A stretch of DNA of 7,641 nt from an uncultured Clostridia bacterium (GTDB lineage Bacteria; Bacillota; Clostridia; Christensenellales; Borkfalkiaceae): positions 1 to 7,641 of the forward strand of contig CAMAHZ010000059.1 in NCBI GenBank assembly GCA_945834965.1, in the 5' to 3' direction. Under the pieces are notes generated by a model that was given only the letters and a program-made list of their open reading frames with translations, was not told the DNA's origin and ran no database searches. The position numbers and the translations under genes are program-made. Positions 1 to 6,800 of the stretch are shown piece by piece; the first letter of the stretch is position 1; every line of letters starts with the position of its first letter.

Positions 1-666
1 GCGGAAACCGTCAACACCGACGCGATGCCCGAACTTTGGAACGCAGCAGAGCTTAACGCCGCGTTACAGCAAAAGGTTTACCCCGACGAGTGCGAGTTCG
101 TAATAACCGACGAAATGCTCTCCCGTTGGGACTACGAAGCGGCAATTCACAAGATTGTTAAGGAAGTAATAAAGTCCTACGAAGTCAAGATTGAAAACAT
201 CAAGAAGGATACGTTCGGTCAGGTGGACTTCCACCAGATAGAGCGTGACGAACTTCTTCGTTCCGTAGACAGGTACTGGGTAGACCATATCGACGCAATG
301 GACCAACTCAGAAAGGGCATAGGTCTCCGCGGCTACGCTCAGCAAGACCCCGTAATCGCATACAAGCAGGAAGGTCACGAGATGTTTGAAGAGATGATAG
401 ACCGTATTCAAACGACTACCATTTCCCGTCTTTTAAAGGGCAGGATAGTAAGGGTGCCTTCTTCGGTTATCAGGGCTCAGTCGGCTAAACCTGCGGCACA
501 GCCTAACCCTGCGGCACAGGCTAAACCTGCGCCCGTAGCGCCTACTCCTGCGGCACCTACGGCACCCGCACAAGGCAACGCACCTTCGCCCGTAATCCCC
601 AAACCTATCGATGCGGAAGGCAACTTCGTTCCCAAGAGTACGCCCATTCACCGCCCTAAAAACTAA
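1..666 (+). CDS. secA: Protein translocase ATPase SecA, C-terminal fragment
   Basis: The frame is open from base 1, so the N-terminal part, including the nucleotide-binding domains, lies outside the window; 221 residues remain. SecA is the cytosolic ATPase that pushes preproteins through the SecYEG channel. The visible part is the end of the helical wing and scaffold. The family hallmark VDRYWVDHIDAMDQLR starts near base 265, followed by GIGLRGYAQQDPVIAYKQEG and HEMFEEMI; these match the conserved SecA C-terminal helices closely. After about base 450 the protein changes to a low-complexity tail of roughly 65 residues rich in Ala, Pro and Gln. The common zinc-binding tail (CxCxSGKKYKxCH) is absent. 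The stop is TAA, and prfB follows after 21 bases, an arrangement also known in Bacillus, so the two are probably co-transcribed. The family assignment is very secure. Confidence 0.96.
   Translation, partial: AETVNTDAMPELWNAAELNAALQQKVYPDECEFVITDEMLSRWDYEAAIHKIVKEVIKSYEVKIENIKKDTFGQVDFHQIERDELLRSVDRYWVDHIDAMDQLRKGIGLRGYAQQDPVIAYKQEGHEMFEEMIDRIQTTTISRLLKGRIVRVPSSVIRAQSAKPAAQPNPAAQAKPAPVAPTPAAPTAPAQGNAPSPVIPKPIDAEGNFVPKSTPIHRPKN
484..537 (+). repeat. Three 18-bp tandem units in the SecA tail
   Basis: Three consecutive 18-bp units at 484-501, 502-519 and 520-537 encode AKPAAQ, PNPAAQ and AKPAPV. Units 1 and 2 differ at only a few bases, and the block CTGCGGCACAG recurs exactly 18 bases apart (491 and 509). 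GGCTAAACCTGCG recurs 36 bases apart (483 and 519). The period is a multiple of three, so the repeats keep the reading frame. The following residues (APTPAA, PTAPAQ) look like more decayed units. The repeat accounts for the disordered Pro/Ala tail and may vary in copy number between strains (inference). Confidence 0.75.
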
Positions 667-687
667 TAATTAATCAAAAATTCAACT

Positions 688-1788
688 ATGTTTAAAGCAG
701 ACGATTACAGATTAAAACTTAAAGCTCTTTCCGATACCTTGGCAGAAGCTAAGTATGCGCTTGATATCGACAATATCGGCACCAAGCTTGAAGAGCTTAA
801 AATCGAGCAGGAAAAACCCGAAGTATGGCAGGATTTGGAAAAGTCCAAGCACGTCGGCAGGGAAATTTCTTCTATAGAAAATAAGATTGAAGCGTATAAT
901 AAAGGTGAGTCGGCTATAGCAGACGCCCTTGCGTTCATTGATTTAATCGAAGAAGCGGACGACGAGAGCTTGATTCCCGAGCTCGAGCAGATGATTGCCA
1001 CCGCCGAAGACGATATCGAGCAGATGCGTATCCGTGCGCTTTTAAAGGGCAAGTACGATTCCAACAACGCCATATTAAACTTGCACTCGGGCGCAGGCGG
1101 CACCGAAGCGTGCGACTGGACTTCTATGCTGTATAGAATGTATCAGCGCTACTGCGAAAAGGCGGGCTTTAAGGTCACCGAGCTCGACTTAGAAAACGGC
1201 GACGAAGCAGGTATCAAGTCGGTTTCGTTCAAGGTGGAAGGCGAAAACGCCTACGGCTTTTTAAAGGCGGAAAAGGGCGTTCACCGCTTAGTGCGTATCT
1301 CCCCCTTCGACGCAAACAAACGCCGTCATACTTCGTTCGCGTCCTTAGAAGTTATGCCCGAAGTCGACGACGAAGCGGAAGTGGAAATTAGGGACGAAGA
1401 TATAAGAATAGACGTCTACCGCTCTTCAGGCGCAGGCGGACAAAAGGTAAATAAGACCGAAACGGCAATAAGAATTACCCACTTCCCCACGGGTATCGTG
1501 GTAACCTGCCAGAATGAGCGCAGTCAGCTACAGAACAAGGAAATGGCTTTTCAATACCTTAGGGCAAAGCTTATAGAAAGGCAGATTGAAGAAAGGGAAG
1601 CGGCAGATGCCGAGCTTAAGGGCGAGATAAAGAAAATCGAGTGGGGCAGCCAGATTCGCTCTTACGTATTCTGCCCTTATACACTTGCAAAGGACCACCG
1701 TACGGGCTATGAAAACACCAACATTCAGGCGGTTATGGACGGCGACATTCAAGGCTTTATAATCGACTATCTCAAAAAGACCGTTTAA
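688..1788 (+). CDS. prfB: Peptide chain release factor 2 (RF2), frameshift-free
   Basis: RF2 recognises UAA and UGA stop codons in the ribosomal A site and triggers peptide release. The 366-residue product has the usual family length. The stop-recognition tripeptide SPF is at residues 205-207 and the catalytic GGQ at 250-252 (context SSGAGGQKVNKTE), the same numbers as in E. coli RF2. SPF rather than PxT separates it from RF1. Residue 246, just before GGQ, is Ser. The N-terminal half (to about residue 110) is the helical domain 1, and WGSQIRSYVF near the end is typical. Most bacterial prfB genes need a +1 frameshift at codon 25/26 (CUU UGA); here codons 25-26 read CTT GAT in one continuous frame. 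The start ATG gives MFKADDYR, matching the known N-terminus in position, but I see no Shine-Dalgarno motif before it. Translation may be coupled to secA, 21 bases upstream (inference). Confidence 0.97.
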   Translation: MFKADDYRLKLKALSDTLAEAKYALDIDNIGTKLEELKIEQEKPEVWQDLEKSKHVGREISSIENKIEAYNKGESAIADALAFIDLIEEADDESLIPELEQMIATAEDDIEQMRIRALLKGKYDSNNAILNLHSGAGGTEACDWTSMLYRMYQRYCEKAGFKVTELDLENGDEAGIKSVSFKVEGENAYGFLKAEKGVHRLVRISPFDANKRRHTSFASLEVMPEVDDEAEVEIRDEDIRIDVYRSSGAGGQKVNKTETAIRITHFPTGIVVTCQNERSQLQNKEMAFQYLRAKLIERQIEEREAADAELKGEIKKIEWGSQIRSYVFCPYTLAKDHRTGYENTNIQAVMDGDIQGFIIDYLKKTV

Positions 1789-1824
1789 AATTAAAGCTTA
1801 AAAAATTTTTGGTAAATTTCTAAG

Positions 1825-1848
1825 TTTTGCCGCTCGGCAAAAAAGGAG
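1825..1848 (+). promoter_or_regulatory. Hairpin abutting the ribosome binding site of the 1857 gene
   Basis: TTTTGCCG (1825-1832) and CGGCAAAA (1835-1842) are perfect inverted repeats separated by two bases, so a realistic hairpin has about seven pairs and a four-base GCTC loop. The Shine-Dalgarno AAGGAG (1843-1848) starts immediately after the stem and lies 8 bases before ATG 1857. No U-run follows, so it is not a forward intrinsic terminator. It could mark an RNA processing point after prfB or tune access to the binding site; both ideas are inference. Confidence 0.45.
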
Positions 1849-1856
1849 AACAGGTT

Positions 1857-2351
1857 ATGGAAAATCAGCGTACTTTATCCTATCAACAGGCTTCGGAAGA
1901 ACTTCGTGACTGTCTTTTAAGGCTTTACGGCAAGAAGATATTCCCCCGTATGGGCAAAATCTTTGCGGACCAACTCTTTTTGGCTGGTACCGAAGCAGGC
2001 GGCTATCTTTCCGTGCTTGCGGACTTGAACGAAATTCACGTCAAAAGGGACACCGCACAATGTGCCTTAATCAGGCTTAAACGTGCCGATTACATACTTA
2101 AAACTATGAAAAAAGCAGGTTACTATACCCAGCAGGACGCGGAAGAGCTTGAAGTGTTTTTCAACAAAATCATTCCTGCGGTAAAGGGCTTGCTCGAAGC
2201 CGTTTACGGCAAAATCGACAGGGACAACGCCGCGCTCTTGAATCAGGTTGCCAAGACCGAAGAGAGCCCTACGGAAGATGCAACCGTACAAATTCCCGAA
2301 GCTGTTGAAGAAATCGACCACGACCCCGACGGCTTCTATAAGGAAGTTTAA
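1857..2351 (+). CDS. Avd-like / four-helix-bundle protein, hypothetical
   Basis: The gene encodes 164 residues with no signal peptide or membrane segment. The start ATG 1857 is chosen because AAGGAG sits 8 bases upstream; the frame can be opened at TTG 1827, but that codon lies in the hairpin with no binding site. Residues about 10-115 look like a compact helical bundle: LYGKKIFPRMGKIFADQ, then an Ala-rich helix (LAGTEAGGYLSVLADLNE), a long basic helix (IRLKRADYILKTMKKAGYY) and a final helix (ELEVFFNKIIPAVKGLLEAV). This order resembles the Avd proteins of diversity-generating retroelements and the related four-helix-bundle (S23-type) family, as judged by eye. The last 35 or so residues are an acidic, probably disordered tail (about 11 Asp/Glu). 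No reverse transcriptase or template repeat is visible nearby, so it may be a stand-alone member. True function is unknown, and another helical family remains possible. Confidence 0.8.
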   Translation: MENQRTLSYQQASEELRDCLLRLYGKKIFPRMGKIFADQLFLAGTEAGGYLSVLADLNEIHVKRDTAQCALIRLKRADYILKTMKKAGYYTQQDAEELEVFFNKIIPAVKGLLEAVYGKIDRDNAALLNQVAKTEESPTEDATVQIPEAVEEIDHDPDGFYKEV

Positions 2352-2369
2352 TTCAGCACAAAAATTTTG

Positions 2370-2395
2370 GCACGGCGTTTTTTGCGTCGTGCTTT
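2370..2395 (+). terminator. Weak candidate terminator after the 1857 gene
   Basis: GCACGGCG (2370-2377) pairs with CGTCGTGC (2385-2392) through eight pairs including one G-U, around a U-rich seven-base loop. Only three Ts follow directly before TATAAT, so termination would be weak or partial. The hairpin lies 19 bases past the TAA stop, which is the expected place for a terminator or an mRNA 3'-end stabiliser. Confidence 0.4.
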
Positions 2396-2400
2396 ATAAT
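2395..2400 (+). promoter_or_regulatory. Possible -10 element (TATAAT) ahead of tsaD
   Basis: A perfect TATAAT lies 31 bases before the tsaD start. No good -35 hexamer sits 16-18 bases upstream: the window there is occupied by the hairpin arm ACGGCG, and the nearest TTGGCA (2367-2372) is 22 bases away. It is therefore only a weak promoter candidate; tsaD may instead be read through from upstream. Confidence 0.25.
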
Positions 2401-2401
2401 A

Positions 2402-2418
2402 GCCGCAAATAATGCGGC
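2402..2418 (+). promoter_or_regulatory. Small hairpin in the tsaD leader
   Basis: GCCGCA (2402-2407) and TGCGGC (2413-2418) are perfect inverted repeats around the loop AATAA, giving six mostly G-C pairs. The stem ends 12 bases before the tsaD ATG. The intervening AAAAGAAAGATT has no clear Shine-Dalgarno. A role in start-site access or transcript stability is possible but unproven. Confidence 0.35.
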
Positions 2419-2430
2419 AAAAGAAAGATT

Positions 2431-3465
2431 ATGTACGATTTATCTAACTACGAAATCAAGCCCGAACCTATAATTTTGGGTATAGAGTCAAGCTGTGACG
2501 AAACGGCTTGCGCAATAATAAAGGGCAGAAAAATTCTTGCCGACAGGATAATTTCTTCCGCGTCTGAACAGGCTTTATACGGCGGCGTAGTGCCCGAAAT
2601 TGCAAGCCGAGCCCACACCGACGCGGTGGACGAAGTCGTCGCCCTTGCGTTGAAAGACGCAGGGATATCCGCAAGCGAAGTGGACGCGGTTGCCGTAACG
2701 TACGGCGCAGGGCTTTTGGGTGCGCTACTCGTCGGGCTTTCCTTTGCAAAGGCGTTTGCCTATGCCAACAATATTCCGCTGATTGCGGTAAACCACGTTC
2801 GCGGACATATGGCGGCGGCGTATCTTGACGATATAGACTTAAAGCCGCCCTTTATCACCCTGCTTGCAAGCGGCGGTCATACGGCTATACTTCACACGAA
2901 ATCCTATTTAGAAGCGGAAGTTTTGGGCGGCACTTGCGACGACGCCTGCGGAGAAGCTTTCGACAAGGTTGCAAGGGTTTTAGGCTTGCCCTACCCCGGC
3001 GGACCCAACGTTCAGCGCATGGCGCAGAACGGCAGGGCTTGTATAGATTTTCCTTCCGCACTCGTACGTCACGGCGACGGTATGACCTTTTCTTACAGCG
3101 GCTTAAAGACGGCGATTATAAACTACGCCCATAACGCAAGCCAAAAGGGAGAAGAGATAAACGGGGCGGACGTGGCGGCTTCCTTCCAAAAGGCGGCAAT
3201 CGACCCGCTCGTAAAAAAGACGGTTGAATGCGCCATATCAAGGGGTGTAACCTGCGTTACGGCAGGCGGCGGAGTGGTCGCAAACGACTATCTGCGCTCT
3301 TCGCTTACTACGGCTTGTAAGGCGGCAGGGTTAAAATTAGTTCTGCCCACCAAGCGCTATTGTACGGACAACGCCGCAATGATAGCGGCAGAAGGGTTAA
3401 GTCAGTATTTAGCAGGCAACTTCGCCCCTATGGATATAAACGCCAAAGCGGCAATAAAGCTTTAA
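2431..3465 (+). CDS. tsaD: tRNA N6-threonylcarbamoyladenosine transferase TsaD
   Basis: TsaD (Kae1/Gcp/YgjD family) transfers the threonylcarbamoyl group from threonylcarbamoyl-AMP to A37 of tRNAs that read ANN codons, working with TsaB and TsaE after TsaC makes the intermediate. The 344-residue product carries the ASKHA-fold landmarks: GIESSCDETA (17-26), VVPEIASRAH, the metal-binding NHVRGH with H122 and H126, SGGHT (148-152), DDACGEAFDKVAR, YPGGP (189-193), FSYSGLKTA, AGGGVVANDYLR and the third metal ligand D313 in TDNAAMIA. The middle of the HxxGH motif varies between bacteria, so Val-Arg there is acceptable. The N-terminus is about ten residues longer than usual (MYDLSNYEIK), but ATG 2431 is the only reasonable start. 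Its ribosome binding site is weak. It precedes ileS, whose tRNA-Ile is itself a t6A substrate; that link is suggestive only, since a separate promoter follows. Confidence 0.97.
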   Translation: MYDLSNYEIKPEPIILGIESSCDETACAIIKGRKILADRIISSASEQALYGGVVPEIASRAHTDAVDEVVALALKDAGISASEVDAVAVTYGAGLLGALLVGLSFAKAFAYANNIPLIAVNHVRGHMAAAYLDDIDLKPPFITLLASGGHTAILHTKSYLEAEVLGGTCDDACGEAFDKVARVLGLPYPGGPNVQRMAQNGRACIDFPSALVRHGDGMTFSYSGLKTAIINYAHNASQKGEEINGADVAASFQKAAIDPLVKKTVECAISRGVTCVTAGGGVVANDYLRSSLTTACKAAGLKLVLPTKRYCTDNAAMIAAEGLSQYLAGNFAPMDINAKAAIKL

Positions 3466-3498
3466 GGCGACAGCTCTTTTAATTTAAGTTAAAATCGC

Positions 3499-3527
3499 TT
3501 TACTTTTAAAGCTCAGTTTTATATAAT
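3499..3527 (+). promoter_or_regulatory. Sigma-A type promoter for the ileS leader
   Basis: TATAAT (3522-3527) is a perfect -10 element, with TTTACT (3499-3504; four of six matches to TTGACA) 17 bases upstream as the -35. The surroundings are AT-rich. Transcription would begin around 3533-3536, just ahead of the first T-box helix, which is the arrangement expected for a leader-controlled synthetase gene. The 33 bases between tsaD and the -35 show no convincing terminator, so read-through from tsaD cannot be excluded. Confidence 0.65.
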
Positions 3528-3547
3528 ATAGTTACAATTAAATTTCA

Positions 3548-3792
3548 AAGGCGCTTAAAAAGGACAACGCCCCTTGAATTTTTGCTTTTCAGAGAGCTTT
3601 CGGCAGGTGTGAGAAAGTAAGCAAGTTAAGGCGGATATCACCTTTCAGCCCATACCCCCAACGGAGACAAGTAAGGGTATGCGGATTCGTAACCCGTTAC
3701 AAGTTACGGCAAATGTCAGTTTGTTTTGGTGGTTTATAAACACGGTTATTATAGTAATAATGGGTGTCCAAAATAATGGACGCCCTTTTTTT
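3548..3792 (+). promoter_or_regulatory. T-box riboswitch, isoleucine specifier, controlling ileS
   Basis: The leader binds tRNA-Ile: charged tRNA leaves the terminator formed, uncharged tRNA stabilises an antiterminator and lets ileS be transcribed. Stem I can be drawn as AAAGG (3559-3563) with CCTTT (3641-3645), a specifier loop holding ATC (3637-3639, an Ile codon) followed by A, CGCC (3568-3571) with GGCG (3630-3633), TTGCTT (3582-3587) with AAGCAA (3619-3624), the distal AGAGAG bulge (3591-3596), and CTTTC/GAAAG closing the loop GGCAGGTGTGA (3602-3612). A second helix is CATACCC (3651-3657) with GGGTATG (3675-3681), and a third is CGTAAC (3688-3693) with GTTACG (3703-3708). The antiterminator pairs TTTTGG (3724-3729) with CCAAAA (3768-3773) and ACAC (3740-3743) with GTGT (3764-3767), exposing TGGT (3730-3733) for the tRNA ACCA end. 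Specifier, position and downstream gene agree. This element fills most of the 359-base gap. Confidence 0.93.
3762..3792 (+). terminator. T-box controlled intrinsic terminator
   Basis: GGGTGTCCA (3762-3770) pairs with TGGACGCCC (3777-3785) in nine pairs with one U-G wobble, loop AAATAA, followed by seven Ts (3786-3792). Its 5' arm contains GTGTCCA, the same bases that form the 3' strand of the antiterminator, so the two structures are mutually exclusive, as required for T-box attenuation. Confidence 0.92.
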
Positions 3793-3824
3793 AAACTTTG
3801 TAAAATCTAATCAAGAGGTTAAAT

Positions 3825-6800
3825 ATGTACAAGAAGGTAGACACGTCTTTAAACTTCGTAGAAAGGGAAAAAGAGATAATTAAATTCTGGAAAGATAACG
3901 GAATTTTTGAAGAGAGCGTAGAAAAAAACGAAGGCGAAAAGGAGTTTTCTTTCTACGACGGTCCTCCTACCGCAAACGGCAAGCCCCATATCGGTCACAT
4001 TTTAACGAGAGTTATGAAGGATATTATCCCCCGTTATAAGACGATGAAGGGTCACCACGTTCTGCGTAAAGCCGGTTGGGACACTCACGGCTTGCCCGTA
4101 GAGCTTGAAGTTGAAAAGACTTTGGGCATAGACGGCAAACCCCAAATCGAAAAATACGGCATAGAGCCCTTTATCAAGCAGTGCAAACAGTCGGTCTGGA
4201 AGTATAAGAGCGAGTGGGAAAAGATGAGCGACAGAGTGGGTTACTGGGTAGATATGGATAACCCCTACGTCACCTACGACGACAAGTATATCGAGTCCGA
4301 GTGGTGGGCGCTGAAGAAGATGCACGAAAAGGGTCTTTTGTATAAGGGACACAAAATCGTGCCCTATTGCCCCCGTTGCGGAACGGCGTTATCTTCTCAC
4401 GAAGTGGCTCAAGGCTATAAGCTCGTAAAGGAAAATTCGGTCGTTGCACGCTTTAAGGTAACCGGTTGCGAAAACCGCTATATCTTAGCCTGGACGACTA
4501 CCCCTTGGACCCTGCCTTCCAACGTCGCCCTTTGTATGAACCCCGACGAACCCTACGTCGAAATCAAGGCGGACGGCACGAACTATATTATGGCGGAAGC
4601 ACTCGTATCCAAGTTCTTTGAAGAGTACGAAGTCGTGGATAAAAAGCTCGGCAGAGAGTGGGAAGGCTTAGCTTATCAGCCCTTATTCCCCGAAACCACG
4701 GCAGAAGTTGCAAGGATTTCCCCCGCCGCAAAGCCCTATAAGGCGCACTACGTGGTTTGCGATAATTACGTAACTATGGGCGACGGCACGGGCGTAGTTC
4801 ACATTGCGCCTGCGTTCGGCGAAGACGACTATAAGGTGGGTAAGAAATACTCTCTTCCCGTCGTTCAGCTCGTCAATGAAAGGGGTTGCTTCGACGAAAG
4901 GTTTGAAAGCTTAAACGGTGTATTCGCTAAAAAGGCGGATAAGCCTATTATCGAAAGGTTGGAATCCGAAGGCTCGCTGTTTAAGGTCGTTCCCTTCGAG
5001 CACGACTATCCCCATTGCTGGCGTTGTGACACGCCGCTTTTGTACTATGCGCGTTCAAGCTGGTTCATTGCGGTAACCAAGGTTAAGGACGATATAATCG
5101 CTTCCAACCGCTCGGTCAACTGGATGCCCGACACCATCAAGGAAGGGCGTATGGGCAACTTCTTGGAAAACGTAATCGACTGGGGTCTTTCCCGTGATAG
5201 GTATTGGGGTACGCCCCTGCCCGTCTGGGTCTGCCCCGACTGCGGTGAGATAGAAGTTATCGGCTCTAAAAAGGAGCTTAAGGAGAAGTGTGGGCTCGAT
5301 ATGGAAAAGGATATCGAACTGCACAGACCGTATTTAGACGATTTAACCTGCACCTGCCCTAAGTGCGGCGGCAAGATGAAGAGAACGCCCGAAGTTATCG
5401 ACTGCTGGTTCGATTCGGGTTCAATGCCCTTTGCGCAGTACCACTACCCGTTTGAAAATAAAGAGACGTTTGAAAAGACCTTCCCTGCAGATTTCATTTC
5501 GGAAGCGGTTGACCAAACAAGGGGTTGGTTCTACACCTTGCTCGTCATCAACACCATACTCTTCGGCAAAGCGCCCTTTAAAAACTGCATAGTTTTAGGG
5601 CACGTCAACGATAAAAACGGCATAAAAATGTCCAAGCATAAGGGCAACGTCGTCGACCCTTGGACGGTACTCGACAAGCAGGGTGCGGACGCAGTCCGTT
5701 GGTATTTCTACACAAGCTCTGCGCCTTGGCTGCCTTCACGCTTCTACGAAGACGCCGTGTCCGAAGTACAGCGCAAATATATCGGCACGCTGTGGAACGC
5801 ATACGCATTCTTCACCCTGTACGCCGAAATCGACAAGTACGACCCGTCTAAATATAGCTTAAAGGACTGCAAGCTCTCGCTTATGGACAAGTGGATTTTA
5901 AGCAAGCTCAACTCGCTTATTAAGCTTGTAGACGAAGACTTGGAAAAGTACGAAATCACCGAAAGCTCACGTGCGTTGCAGGAATTTGTTGATATTTTAT
6001 CAAACTGGTATATTCGCCGCGGCAGAGAGCGCTACTGGGTAAGCGATATGACGGACGACAAGGTGGCGGCGTACACCACGCTCTATCATTGCCTTGTAAC
6101 CCTTTCCAAGATAAGCGCGCCTTACACGCCCTTTATCACCGAGATGATGTATTTAAACTTAGTTCCGCAGTTCTATCAAGACGCACCTAAGTCCGTACAT
6201 CTTTGCTCTTTCCCCAAAGCGGAAGAGTGCTTTATCGATAGCGAGCTTGAAAAGGCAATGGACGGCGTTATGGATATCGTCGTGTTGGGTCGTGCCGCGC
6301 GTAACGCAGGCAACGTTAAAAACCGTCAGCCCCTTTCAGAAATGGTGGTTGTAACAAACCGCGCGTTCTCACTTTCCGAAGAAGAAACGTCGGTAATTTT
6401 GGACGAGTTGAACGTTAAATCTTTAAAGATGGCAGACGACGCGACCAAGTATATTTCCTATAAATTAAAGCCCCAACTCAAGACCTTAGGTCCTAAGTAC
6501 GGCAAAAAGCTCGGTGCAATTTCGCAGTTTTTGGCAAATTGCAATGCAATCGAAGTGGTAAACGCAGTCAAAAACGGCGGCACGTTCACGATAGCCGATA
6601 TCGACGTAACGCTTACGGAAGAAGATTTGCAGATATTCACCGAAAGCGCTCAAGGGTTCGTTGCGGCGGCAGATAGGGGAATAACGGTTGCACTCAATAC
6701 CGCCTTGACCGAAGAGCTTATTTTGGAAGGCGTGGAGAGAGAGCTTATTTCCAAAATTCAGAATATGAGAAAGGAAGCAGGCTTTGAAGTCACCGACAGA

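Noticed and set aside
64..1103. Long minus-strand open frames opposite secA and prfB
   Set aside because: They are antisense shadows of well-identified conserved genes, lack binding sites, and have low-complexity or unrecognisable products.
1827..1856. Alternative TTG start at 1827 for the Avd-like gene
   Set aside because: The TTG lies inside the inverted repeat and has no binding site, while ATG 1857 has AAGGAG at an 8-base spacing.
1857..2430. Diversity-generating retroelement around the Avd-like gene
   Set aside because: No reverse transcriptase frame, template repeat or variable C-type-lectin-like target is visible in the window.
2934..3134. Arg-rich open frame inside tsaD in another + frame
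   Set aside because: It overlaps the highly conserved TsaD core, and the Arg-rich composition is typical of an out-of-frame reading.
3466..3498. Terminator after tsaD
   Set aside because: Only an AT-only inverted repeat (TTTTAA/TTAAAA near 3477-3494) is present, with no GC-containing stem or U-run.
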